DNA of 9,690 nt from SLRI01 sp964576715 (lineage in GTDB: Bacteria; Pseudomonadota; Alphaproteobacteria; Geminicoccales; Geminicoccaceae), in the NCBI GenBank assembly GCA_964576715.1, contig CAZNWE010000118.1, forward strand, positions 1 through 9,690, given 5' to 3'. The translations under genes were made by a program, and so were the position numbers. The notes below the pieces were generated by a model. That model was not told the origin of the DNA. It did not search any database and saw nothing but the letters and a program-made list of their open reading frames with translations. Below are positions 1-6,071 of the stretch, piece by piece. Every line of letters begins with the position of its first letter. Within the stretch, counting starts at the first letter, position 1.

Positions 1-58
1 GGTCGAGTTCGGCCTTGCGGTGGGCTTCCATCGTGATGGTCAGGGTCTGCCGGGACAT
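1..58 (-). CDS. N-terminal fragment of a small protein, possibly a ribbon-helix-helix regulator/antitoxin (partial, runs off left edge)
   Basis: An ATG on the minus strand at 58 is preceded by a purine-rich GAGAGG ribosome site about 4 bases upstream. It opens a frame that reads MSRQTLTITMEAHRKAELD before leaving the window. The pattern is a short N-terminal strand of alternating polar and hydrophobic residues (TLTITM) followed by a charged helix start (EAHRKAELD). That resembles the N-terminus of CopG/ParD-type ribbon-helix-helix proteins, which are often antitoxins or small repressors. With only 19 residues the family is a guess; the start codon and frame are better supported than the function. 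A weak promoter-like pair on the same strand, TTGGCA (115-110) and TAAGCT (92-87) with a 17-base spacer, lies upstream. Confidence 0.4.
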   Translation of the reverse strand, partial: MSRQTLTITMEAHRKAELD

Positions 59-200
59 GCGCCCTCTCACATTGTCAGCTTCACATAGCTTATCGCCCGA
101 ACCCCGCCCTGCCAATCTGCACCACCCCAAAATTCCGCAGGGGTCGAGGGGATCATCATGATCCCCTCGTTGCTTTTCTTGTCTAACTTCTTGCTTCGCC
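59..200. other. Intergenic gap between the left-edge gene and the EamA transporter
   Basis: These 142 bases hold no convincing gene. They contain the perfect hairpin at 145-169, a T-rich stretch at 170-180, a possible weak minus-strand promoter for the left-edge gene (TTGGCA at 115-110, TAAGCT at 92-87) and the GAGAGG ribosome site of that gene. The region is visibly more AT-rich than the coding DNA around it. Confidence 0.5.
145..180 (+). terminator. Perfect hairpin with adjacent T-rich tract, candidate terminator
   Basis: Left arm CGAGGGGATCAT (145-156) and right arm ATGATCCCCTCG (158-169) are exact reverse complements around base 157. With a realistic loop of about 7 bases the stem is still 9 bp. 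On the plus strand it is followed by GTTGCTTTTCTT, a run rich in T, as in an intrinsic terminator. The neighbouring genes are on the minus strand, where the 3' side of the stem has no U-tract. It may end transcription of the EamA operon imperfectly (bidirectional hairpin), block antisense transcription, or be a protein-binding palindrome. Confidence 0.5.
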
Positions 201-1103
201 TCAGGTTTTCTGCCGTTCGCGGTAGGCGACGTAGGTCACCGACGCGAGGATGAGGCTGCCGCCGAGGAGGGTCAGGGGGTCGGGGATTTCGGCGAAGAAG
301 AGGTAGCCGATGGCGGCGGACCAGAGGAGTTTGGTGAAGTCGAAGGGGAGGACGACGGTGGCATCGGCTTCGTGGAAGGCCTGGGCGATGGACCATTGGG
401 TGAGGCTGCCGAAGGCGCCGATGCCGATGAGCAGGAGCCAGGTGGCGGCCGTGGGGGTGGTCCAGGCGAAGAGGGCGGCGAAGAGGGTGATCGGGGTCAG
501 GAACACGGCGGCGAAGATGGTGATGGTCAGGCTGGTGTCGGTCCTGGCCAGGATCTTGATCACGATCAGCGTACCGGCCCAGGCGGCCGAGGAGAGGAGG
601 ACCATCAGGGCGCCGAGGCTGACGTCGGTGAGGCCGGGGCGGATGATCACCAGCGCTCCGACGAAGCCCATGCAGAGGCCGGCCCAGCGGCGCCAGCCGG
701 GTCGCTCGCCGAGGAACGGGATGGCGAGCAAGGCGGCGAAGAGGGGTGCGGTGAAGCCGAGGGCCGCCACGGTGGCGAGCGGGGTGACGGTGACGGCGTA
801 GAAGAAGGAGAGCATGGCCACGGCGTTGAGGCTGCCGCGCAGGACGTGGAGGCCGGGGCGGCTGGTGCGCAGGGTGCGGCGGAGGCCCGCCTTGAGCAGC
901 ATGGGGGCAAGGGCCAGGAGGCCGAAGACGTTTCTGAAGAAGGCGATCTCGAAGGCGTGGATGTCGAGCGACGCCTCGCGGATCATGCCGTTCATCGCGG
1001 ACGAGCCGAAGGCGGCCGTCCCCATCCAGGCGATGCCGACGCCCGGCCGGGCCGGGATCGGCCGGACGGTGGTCGAGGGCGTCGGCGCTATCGGTTCTGC
1101 CAT
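201..1103 (-). CDS. EamA-family (DMT superfamily) transporter
   Basis: This is a 300-residue integral membrane protein of the drug/metabolite transporter superfamily, with two tandem EamA repeats of about five helices each, roughly residues 20-155 and 165-295. Recognisable pieces are the first repeat with FFRNVFGLLALAP and RGSLNAVAMLSFFYAV, the end-of-repeat segment VGALVIIRPG, and the second repeat with PFDFTKLLWSAAIGYLFFAE. The start at 1103 (MAEPIAP) is chosen because its ATG overlaps the TGA of the upstream BKACE gene by one base (TGATG), which implies translational coupling; longer in-frame extensions run into that gene. As last gene of the SDR/dehydrogenase/BKACE cluster it probably moves the pathway substrate or a product across the inner membrane. 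EamA sequences do not reveal substrate or direction. Confidence 0.88.
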   Translation of the reverse strand: MAEPIAPTPSTTVRPIPARPGVGIAWMGTAAFGSSAMNGMIREASLDIHAFEIAFFRNVFGLLALAPMLLKAGLRRTLRTSRPGLHVLRGSLNAVAMLSFFYAVTVTPLATVAALGFTAPLFAALLAIPFLGERPGWRRWAGLCMGFVGALVIIRPGLTDVSLGALMVLLSSAAWAGTLIVIKILARTDTSLTITIFAAVFLTPITLFAALFAWTTPTAATWLLLIGIGAFGSLTQWSIAQAFHEADATVVLPFDFTKLLWSAAIGYLFFAEIPDPLTLLGGSLILASVTYVAYRERQKT

Positions 1104-2026
1104 CAAAACCGCACGTCGTGGGGGCCCTTGAGCTCGAGGATGGCGCGGGCTTCGTCGGCGGTGGCGATTTGGCGGCCGAGGCCTTCGATGATCTGCCGGG
1201 CGGCTTGGACCTGGGCGGCGTTGCTCTCGGCCAGCTTGCCCTTGCCGAGCCACAAGGAATCCTCGAGGCCGACCCGGACATTGGCGCCCATCGCGGCCGC
1301 GATGGCGGCGATGGGGAGCTGGTTCTTGCCGGCACCCAGGACCGACCAGCGGTAGCTGGTGCCGAAGAGGCGGTCGGCGGTGCGCTTCATGTGCAGGACG
1401 TCCTCGGGGTGCGGGCCGATGCCGCCCAAGATGCCGAAGACCGACTGGACGAAGAGCGGCGGCTTGACGATGCCGCGGTCGAGGAAGTGGGCGAGGTTGT
1501 AGAGGTGGCTGATGTCGTAGCACTCGAACTCGAAGCGGGTGTTGTTCTCGGCACAGGTGGTCAGGATGTATTCGATGTCCTGATACGTGTTCTTGAACAC
1601 GAGGTTCCTGCTGTTCTCGAGCTGCTGGCGCTCCCAGTCGTGCTTGAACTCCTTGAAGCGGTTCAGCATGGGAAAGAGGCCGAAGTTCATCGAGCCCATG
1701 TTGAGGCTCGCCACTTCGGGGGCGAAGGTGGCGGCGGGCTTGACCCGTTCCTCGATGGTCATCGAGGGGGCCCCGCCCGTCGTGATGTTGACCACACAGC
1801 CCGAGCGCTGCTTGATCACCTGGAGGAAGGGCTTGAAGGCCTCCGGGCGCTGGTCGGGCCGGCCGGTTTCGGGGTCGCGGGCATGCAGGTGGACGATGGC
1901 GGCCCCGGCCGCGGCGGCGCCGATCGCGGCATCGGCGATCTCCTCGGGCGTCACGGGCAGATGCGGCGACATGGACGGGGTGTGGATCGCCCCGGTGACC
2001 GCACAGGTGATGATGACCTTGTCCAT
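1103..2026 (-). CDS. Beta-keto acid cleavage enzyme (BKACE, DUF849 family)
   Basis: This is a 307-residue TIM-barrel protein of the BKACE family, whose founding member is 3-keto-5-aminohexanoate cleavage enzyme (Kce). These Zn-dependent enzymes swap acyl groups between a beta-keto acid and acetyl-CoA, giving acetoacetate and a new acyl-CoA. Visible family marks are the zinc-binding HLHARD (His46, His48), NITTGG (80-85) and GLEDS with the third metal ligand Glu255 next to Asp256. These positions line up closely with the recalled Kce sequence at the N-terminus. The N-terminus reads TGAIHTPSMSPHLP, so residue 14 is Ile where Kce has the Glu recalled as binding the substrate amino group. The substrate is therefore unlikely to be 3-keto-5-aminohexanoate. 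The ATG at 2026 has GGAG 6 bases upstream and lies one base after the preceding stop. The family is secure; the substrate is unknown. Confidence 0.93.
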   Translation of the reverse strand: MDKVIITCAVTGAIHTPSMSPHLPVTPEEIADAAIGAAAAGAAIVHLHARDPETGRPDQRPEAFKPFLQVIKQRSGCVVNITTGGAPSMTIEERVKPAATFAPEVASLNMGSMNFGLFPMLNRFKEFKHDWERQQLENSRNLVFKNTYQDIEYILTTCAENNTRFEFECYDISHLYNLAHFLDRGIVKPPLFVQSVFGILGGIGPHPEDVLHMKRTADRLFGTSYRWSVLGAGKNQLPIAAIAAAMGANVRVGLEDSLWLGKGKLAESNAAQVQAARQIIEGLGRQIATADEARAILELKGPHDVRF

Positions 2027-2027
2027 C

Positions 2028-2972
2028 TCAGTCTCCGATCTCGCGTGACGCCGCCTGCTGGTGCGCGGCCATGGCCATCAGCCGCCGGTCGCGCCAGCGC
2101 TGGCGGGCGTCGAGCGCGCCCTCCGGCAGCCTGGCACGCCGTTCCGCCTCGATCCGGTCGAGGACGGGGCCGGTCCAGTCGGCGCGGCGCTGCATCGAGG
2201 GGAAGAGCTGTTCATAGATGTGCTGGTAGCGCCGGCAATAGTCGCGGACACCCTCGGGTGCATTGAGGTCGATGGTCTCGAACGGGCCCATGAAGGACCA
2301 GCGGAGTGCGAGGCCGTGCTTGAGGCCGCGATCGACGTCCTCGGTCGAGCAGTAGCCGCCCTCGACCAGGCGGAACGCCTCTTCCAACAGCGCCCCCTGC
2401 AGGCGGTTCATGACGAAGCCGTCGAGCTCCTTCTCCATGACGATGGGCGCCATGCCGATGCCCTCGATCACCGCGGCCGCCCGCTGCATGGTCTCGGCCG
2501 TGGTCCAGGGGGCCGGGACCAGCTCGACCGCCGGGATCAGGTAGGGCGGGTTCAGGGGGTGGGCGACGAGGCAGCGGTGGCGGCCCTGCAGGGGCTCGGT
2601 GAACCTGGACGGCACGATCGCCGAGGTCGAGCTCGCGAGCAGCGCTTCGGCCGGGGCCAAAGCGTCGAGCTCGGCCCAGACCTCACGCTTGAGCTCGAGC
2701 TTTTCGGGCACGCTCTCCTGCATCCAGTCCACGGCCTGAAGTGTCTCCTTCAGCGACCCGACCGGGGTCAGCCGGGCCAGCACCGGGCCAGCCGCCTCGA
2801 GCAGCCCCGCCTCGACCATGTCCTCGAGCAGGGGCCCGATGCGCTCCCTGGCCGCCGCCGCAGCCCCGGGGGTGGCGTCGAACAGGCGGACCGCGGCACC
2901 GGATCGGGCGAAGGCGATGGCCCAGGCGCGCCCGACGAGGCCGGTGCCGACGATGGCGACGGTCAGCTGCAT
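2028..2972 (-). CDS. 3-hydroxyacyl-CoA dehydrogenase family protein, lambda-crystallin / L-gulonate 3-dehydrogenase-like
   Basis: A 314-residue NAD-dependent 3-hydroxy acid dehydrogenase. The N-terminal Rossmann fold has GTGLVG (9-14), with Asp32 at the end of the second strand, which favours NAD over NADP. Next come WMQESVPEKLELK (83-95), SSTSAIVPS (114-122) and the catalytic segment AHPLNPPYLIPAVELV, with His138 and Glu150. The C-terminal part has DGFVMNRLQ (184-192) and FMGPFETIDLN (228-237), strongly reminiscent of CRYL1/L-gulonate 3-dehydrogenase and related to L-carnitine dehydrogenase. Members oxidise free beta-hydroxy acids rather than only CoA esters. That suits a role just before BKACE, which needs a beta-keto acid. 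The start at 2972 is set by GAGGAG 7 bases upstream; the stop is one base from the BKACE start. The exact substrate (hydroxy acid, carnitine-like or sugar acid) cannot be read from sequence. Confidence 0.88.
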   Translation of the reverse strand: MQLTVAIVGTGLVGRAWAIAFARSGAAVRLFDATPGAAAAARERIGPLLEDMVEAGLLEAAGPVLARLTPVGSLKETLQAVDWMQESVPEKLELKREVWAELDALAPAEALLASSTSAIVPSRFTEPLQGRHRCLVAHPLNPPYLIPAVELVPAPWTTAETMQRAAAVIEGIGMAPIVMEKELDGFVMNRLQGALLEEAFRLVEGGYCSTEDVDRGLKHGLALRWSFMGPFETIDLNAPEGVRDYCRRYQHIYEQLFPSMQRRADWTGPVLDRIEAERRARLPEGALDARQRWRDRRLMAMAAHQQAASREIGD

Positions 2973-2983
2973 AGGCTTGCTCC

Positions 2984-3778
2984 TCAGATCGACCAGACGT
3001 CGCCGCAGACCGAGAGTGCCTGGCCGGTGACGTTCCGGCCCATCGGTGAGACCAGGAAGAGCACCATGCCGGCGATGTCGGCGGCGGTCACCATGCGCTT
3101 GAGGGACGTCTTGTCGAGGTAGCGCTCGCGCATCGCCTCGAAGGAAACACCGACGGTCTCGGCCCGGGCGCGGATGACGCCGTCGATCCTCGGCCCCTCG
3201 ACGATGCCGGGCAGGATGGCGTTGACGCAGATGCCGTGGCTGCCGAGCTCGATCGCCAGCGATTTCGCCATGCCGACCACCGCCCACTTGGTCGCGGCGT
3301 AGGGGAGGCGGTAGGCGTAGCCGAGCCGGCCGGCCACCGAGCTGATCATGACGATCGAGCCCTCGTTGCCTTGCTTGAGCAGCGGGACAGCCTCCCGAAG
3401 GGCGAAAAAATGCCCGGTCAGGTTGACGTCGATGGTGGCCTGCCAGGCTTCGGTCGAGATGTCCTCGACCGCAGCGGTGGGCCCGGCGATCCCGGCATTG
3501 TTGACGAGCAAGTCGAGCCCGCCGAAGGCCGCGCGCACGGCGTCGAACAGGCGCGCCATCCCGGCCTCGGTCCCGGCATCGGCCTCGACGGCGCGGTGGT
3601 CCGGGTGGCTGGCGCGGAAATCCCCCAAGGCCGCTGCGTCGATGTCGCTGACGATCACCCGGGCCCCATGTGCGATCAGCCCGTCGGCGATCGCCCGCCC
3701 GATGCCGGCGGCCCCGGCGGTGACGCAGGCCATGAGCCCGGGCTTGATCCCGGCGATGCGTGGCTCGGCCGTCTCCAT
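2984..3778 (-). CDS. SDR-family NAD-dependent oxidoreductase
   Basis: A classical short-chain dehydrogenase of 264 residues. It has the cofactor loop TAGAAGIG (20-27), Asp45 after the second strand (NAD preference), NNAG (93-96), Asn119 and the catalytic Ser147, Tyr160 and Lys164 (YAATK). The C-terminal part has VNAILPGIVEGP, which fits cofactor binding, and the usual VTGQALSVCGD ending. The glycine motif begins T-A-G instead of the usual T-G, a variant that should still bind NAD. The start is ATG 3778, 7 bases after a strong GGGAGG. An upstream in-frame TTG at 3805 lacks such a site. It leads the cluster and is separated by 11 bases from the second dehydrogenase. It likely oxidises a hydroxyl group of the same compound or of an earlier intermediate. 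Which step it takes is inference. Confidence 0.9.
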   Translation of the reverse strand: METAEPRIAGIKPGLMACVTAGAAGIGRAIADGLIAHGARVIVSDIDAAALGDFRASHPDHRAVEADAGTEAGMARLFDAVRAAFGGLDLLVNNAGIAGPTAAVEDISTEAWQATIDVNLTGHFFALREAVPLLKQGNEGSIVMISSVAGRLGYAYRLPYAATKWAVVGMAKSLAIELGSHGICVNAILPGIVEGPRIDGVIRARAETVGVSFEAMRERYLDKTSLKRMVTAADIAGMVLFLVSPMGRNVTGQALSVCGDVWSI

Positions 3779-3826
3779 GCCGGCGCCTCCCGCTTTTTTG
3801 TCCAATTCGATGCGGTCTAGCAGGCC
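3779..3826. other. 48-base spacer between znuB and the SDR gene
   Basis: This is the only gap that could separate the zinc operon from the BKACE cluster on the minus strand. It contains the GGGAGG ribosome site of the SDR gene (just upstream of 3778) and a run of six A residues on the minus strand. I see no stable hairpin with a U-tail and no clear -35/-10 pair, so read-through from znuB is plausible. A weak or sigma-factor-specific promoter cannot be excluded. Confidence 0.4.
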
Positions 3827-4648
3827 TCAGGGCAAACGGCGAGTACCCGGATGGGCGCGAGCGGCGATGGCACCTGCCACCTGGGCAACGAGGAAGAGGG
3901 CGAGGGCGGCGACGACGATGCTGGCGCCGGCGGGGGTGTCGGCGTGCCAGGAGAAGGCGAGGCCGAGCGTGACCGCCAGCGCCCCGACCAGGGCTGCTGC
4001 CAGGGCCATGGTCTCGGGCGTGCGGCTCACCTGCCGGGCGGCGGCTGGCGGGATGATCAGCATCGAGGTGATCAGCAGGATGCCGACGATCTTCATGGCG
4101 GCGGCGATGACGAGTGCTATGAGCAGCATCAGGATGACCCTGAGCCACATCACCGGTGCGCCTTCGGCCCGGGCCATCTCGTCGTGCAGGGTGGCGAGGA
4201 TGAGCAGCGACCAGTGGTGCCAGAGAACGGCGAGCACCATCGCACCGCCGAGCCAGGTGACGATCACGTCCCGCCAGCTCACTGCCAGGATGTCGCCGAA
4301 GAGATAGCCCAGGAGGTCGACGCGGATGGAGCCGACCAGGCCGAGGATGACGAGGCCGATGGCGATGCCGGAATGGGCGAGGATGCCGAGCAGCGTGTCG
4401 CTGGCGAGCTTTTGCTGCTGCTGCATGGCGACGACGAGAAGGGCGATGACGGCGGAGTTGACGGCGACGGCGAGGGTGAGATCGACACCGGAGAGGATGC
4501 CGAGGGTGACGCCGAGCAGGGCGCCGTGGGCCAGCGTGTCGCCGAAATAGGCCATCCGCCGCCAGACGACGAAGCAGCCCAAGGGCCCGGCGACGGCGGC
4601 GACGGCGATGCCGGCGAGCCAGCCGCGCAGGAGGAATTCGGGCAGCAT
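3827..4648 (-). CDS. znuB: Zinc ABC transporter permease ZnuB
   Basis: A 273-residue ABC-3 family permease, highly hydrophobic with about eight membrane helices. It forms the channel through which Zn2+ delivered by ZnuA is carried in, powered by ZnuC. Typical family stretches are GPLGCFVVWRRMAYFGDTLAH near the N-terminus (about residues 21-41), the central GDILAVSW, and MKIVGILLITSMLIIPPAAA about two thirds along, which is the most conserved helix of the Mn/Zn permeases. The ATG at 4648 overlaps the znuC TGA by one base (TGATG), implying coupled translation. Gene order zur-znuC-znuB with divergent znuA supports zinc rather than manganese. A charged C-terminal tail (HPGTRRLP) ends just before the spacer to the SDR gene. 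Confidence 0.95.
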   Translation of the reverse strand: MLPEFLLRGWLAGIAVAAVAGPLGCFVVWRRMAYFGDTLAHGALLGVTLGILSGVDLTLAVAVNSAVIALLVVAMQQQQKLASDTLLGILAHSGIAIGLVILGLVGSIRVDLLGYLFGDILAVSWRDVIVTWLGGAMVLAVLWHHWSLLILATLHDEMARAEGAPVMWLRVILMLLIALVIAAAMKIVGILLITSMLIIPPAAARQVSRTPETMALAAALVGALAVTLGLAFSWHADTPAGASIVVAALALFLVAQVAGAIAARAHPGTRRLP

Positions 4649-5436
4649 CAGACAGGCTCGCGTTCGGCCGTACGGGTGCCGGCCGGCGCGTCGACGTCAC
4701 CGGACAGGCAATGCTGGTGGTCGTGGTGGTGGCGATAGATGGCCACGGCATCGGCGGCCTTGGGGCCGAAGAGGGCGCGATAGGCCGGATCGGCGCCCAT
4801 CGCCTCGGGTGTGCCCGAGCAGCAGACGTGGCGGTTGAGGCAGACGACGCGGTCGGTTGCGGCCATGACGAGGTGCAGGTCGTGGCTGACGATGAGCACA
4901 CCACAGCCGCGCTCCTGGCGAATGCGGTCGATCAGCCGGAAGAACTCGGCCTGGCCGAGGTGATCCACACCCTGGGCCGGCTCGTCGAGCACCAGGAGGT
5001 CGGGATCGCGCAGGAGGGCGCGGGCCAGGAGCACGCGCTGAAACTCGCCGCCGGAGAGCGCCTGCATGCCGCGCTGCTCGAGCCCCACCGCACCCACCCG
5101 GGCGAGCGTTTCGGCCTTGCGCTGCCGGTCGTGACGCAGCGGCAGATCGAGGAAGCGGTCCACCGAGAGCGGCAATGTCGGGTCGATCTGCAGCCGCTGC
5201 GGCACGTAGGAGAAAGTGAGGCCGGGCTTGCGGCGGATGCTGCCGGCGGTCGGCTGGAGGATGCCGATCACCAGCTTGACCAGCGTCGATTTGCCGGCAC
5301 CATTGGGGCCGATCAGGCTGACGATCTCGCCCGCCCGGACGTCGAGGTCGACCCGGTCGAGGGCCAGGTGATCGCCGAGGCGCATCGAGACGCCGCGCAC
5401 CTCGACGAGGCTCGGGGCGGGGGCAGGGCGGTTCAT
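4648..5436 (-). CDS. znuC: Zinc ABC transporter ATP-binding protein ZnuC
   Basis: A 262-residue ABC ATPase that energises ZnuB. It has Walker A GPNGAGKS (43-50), Q-loop VPQ (78-80), signature LSGGEFQ (127-133), Walker B LLVLDEP (147-153) and the switch histidine in SHD (185). The family-typical phrase LDEPAQGVD is present. After the ATPase core the tail carries a metal-binding-looking cluster HHHDHQHC (236-243) followed by a low-complexity end, as in some ZnuC proteins. The start at ATG 5436 is preferred. It overlaps the zur stop in an ATGA junction and has AAGG 7 bases upstream, while the extended TTG start at 5457 lies inside zur and has no better site. Together with znuB it forms a tightly coupled operon repressed, presumably, by Zur. 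Confidence 0.95.
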   Translation of the reverse strand: MNRPAPAPSLVEVRGVSMRLGDHLALDRVDLDVRAGEIVSLIGPNGAGKSTLVKLVIGILQPTAGSIRRKPGLTFSYVPQRLQIDPTLPLSVDRFLDLPLRHDRQRKAETLARVGAVGLEQRGMQALSGGEFQRVLLARALLRDPDLLVLDEPAQGVDHLGQAEFFRLIDRIRQERGCGVLIVSHDLHLVMAATDRVVCLNRHVCCSGTPEAMGADPAYRALFGPKAADAVAIYRHHHDHQHCLSGDVDAPAGTRTAEREPV

Positions 5437-5897
5437 GCGTCGACCTTGCCGCGGCAATCGCGGCAGAGGCCGCGCACTTCGAAGACGACGCTCTCGATCG
5501 CGAAATCGAGCCCGGCTGCGGTCTCCTCCAGCTGGCGGTCGGCGCGCTTGCGCACCACCTCGACGGCATTGCCACAGCGGCGGCAGATGAAGAGCTCGGC
5601 GGCATGCGGCCGGGCGGCCGCCGAGCAGGCGACGAAGCCGTTGACGCTCAAGACCTTGTGGACGAGGCCCTGCTCGAGCAGGAAGTCGAGCGAGCGGTAG
5701 ACGGTGGGCGGGGCGACGCGGCCCCGGTCCCTGGCCAGGATGTCGAGCACGTCATAGGCGCCCAAGGGCCGGTCGGCCTCGAGCACGATCTCGAAGACGC
5801 GCCGGCGCAGGGGCGTCAGGCTCTGGCCCCTGGCCCGGCAGAGTGCGGCGGCTTCCTCGAGACGGTGGTCGACGGCCGGGTTCAAGACGGGCTCCAT
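5433..5897 (-). CDS. zur: Zinc uptake regulator Zur (FUR family)
   Basis: A 154-residue FUR-family repressor. The N-terminal winged helix has recognition helix PPTVYRSLDFL (63-73), followed by the hinge LVHKVLSVNGFVAC. The C-terminal dimerisation domain holds the two structural zinc pairs CRRC (Cys105, Cys108) and CRDC (Cys145, Cys148), with further candidate ligands His80, Cys91 and His98. With zinc bound, Zur blocks the znu promoters. The VNGFVAC and FICRRCGN segments and the position between znuA and znuC point to Zur rather than Fur, Mur or PerR. ATG 5897 has GGAAG 6 bases upstream. As first gene of zur-znuCB, it is probably autoregulated through the palindrome at 5978-5995. Transcription from there goes left, opposite to znuA. 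Confidence 0.94.
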   Translation of the reverse strand: MEPVLNPAVDHRLEEAAALCRARGQSLTPLRRRVFEIVLEADRPLGAYDVLDILARDRGRVAPPTVYRSLDFLLEQGLVHKVLSVNGFVACSAAARPHAAELFICRRCGNAVEVVRKRADRQLEETAAGLDFAIESVVFEVRGLCRDCRGKVDA

Positions 5898-5933
5898 AGT
5901 TGGCTTCCGGGGGGTTGGCTGCCGAGGGTTGGC
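5898..5933 (-). repeat. Three short direct repeats in the zur leader
   Basis: The plus strand shows GTTGGC at 5899-5904, 5914-5919 and 5928-5933, each embedded in G-rich sequence and spaced 15 and 14 bases. On the zur mRNA strand these read GCCAAC within C-rich stretches. The copy nearest the gene borders the ribosome site. This may be chance in GC-rich DNA or leftover duplication; no regulator is known to me for it. Confidence 0.3.
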
Positions 5934-5977
5934 CGGGGTGCCGATCGCGTGGCGGCTTGCCAGGGCGCAACCGTTTC

Positions 5978-5995
5978 GTTACGTTATAACGTGAC
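5978..5995. promoter_or_regulatory. Putative Zur operator between divergent zur and znuA
   Basis: The 18-bp sequence GTTACGTTATAACGTGAC is palindromic in 8 of 9 pairs, and its central 12 bases (ACGTTATAACGT, 5981-5992) are perfect. The GTTATAAC core matches the AT-centred palindromes known for proteobacterial Zur boxes. It is the only AT-rich palindrome in the intergenic region and lies about 80 bases from zur and 76 from znuA. A plausible znuA promoter overlaps it (TTGCCA 5957-5962, TACGTT 5980-5985, 17-base spacer). So does a weaker zur promoter (TTGATC on the minus strand at 6009-6004, with TATAAC at 5988-5983). Zur bound here would shut both directions. The operator is well supported by context; the promoter hexamers are tentative. 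Confidence 0.75.
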
Positions 5996-6071
5996 AGGTG
6001 GCTGATCAAGCCGAAGCTCCGACCCGTAGCCTCGTCTTGAACCTTAGCAACGAATGCAACCGGAGGATACG

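Noticed and set aside
372..2266. Long plus-strand open frames opposite the transporter, BKACE and dehydrogenase genes
   Set aside because: Their translations are Gly/Glu/Asp/Arg-rich low complexity with no family motif and no ribosome sites, and the opposite strand holds convincing genes.
1103..2972. Assignment of the dehydrogenase/BKACE pair to carnitine degradation
   Set aside because: The dehydrogenase has CRYL1/L-gulonate-dehydrogenase-like segments, the BKACE N-terminus differs from recalled dehydrocarnitine-cleaving enzymes, and no thioesterase or carnitine transporter genes are nearby. It remains possible but not supported.
3779..3805. Longer SDR start at TTG 3805
   Set aside because: The strong GGGAGG lies between the TTG and ATG 3778 at ideal distance for the ATG, so the ATG is the better start.
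2028..4904. Very long minus-strand open frame (958 codons)
   Set aside because: Only its last 314 codons, from ATG 2972, show a real protein family. The rest is Arg/Pro-rich frame-shadow sequence over the SDR, znuB and znuC genes, caused by high GC content.
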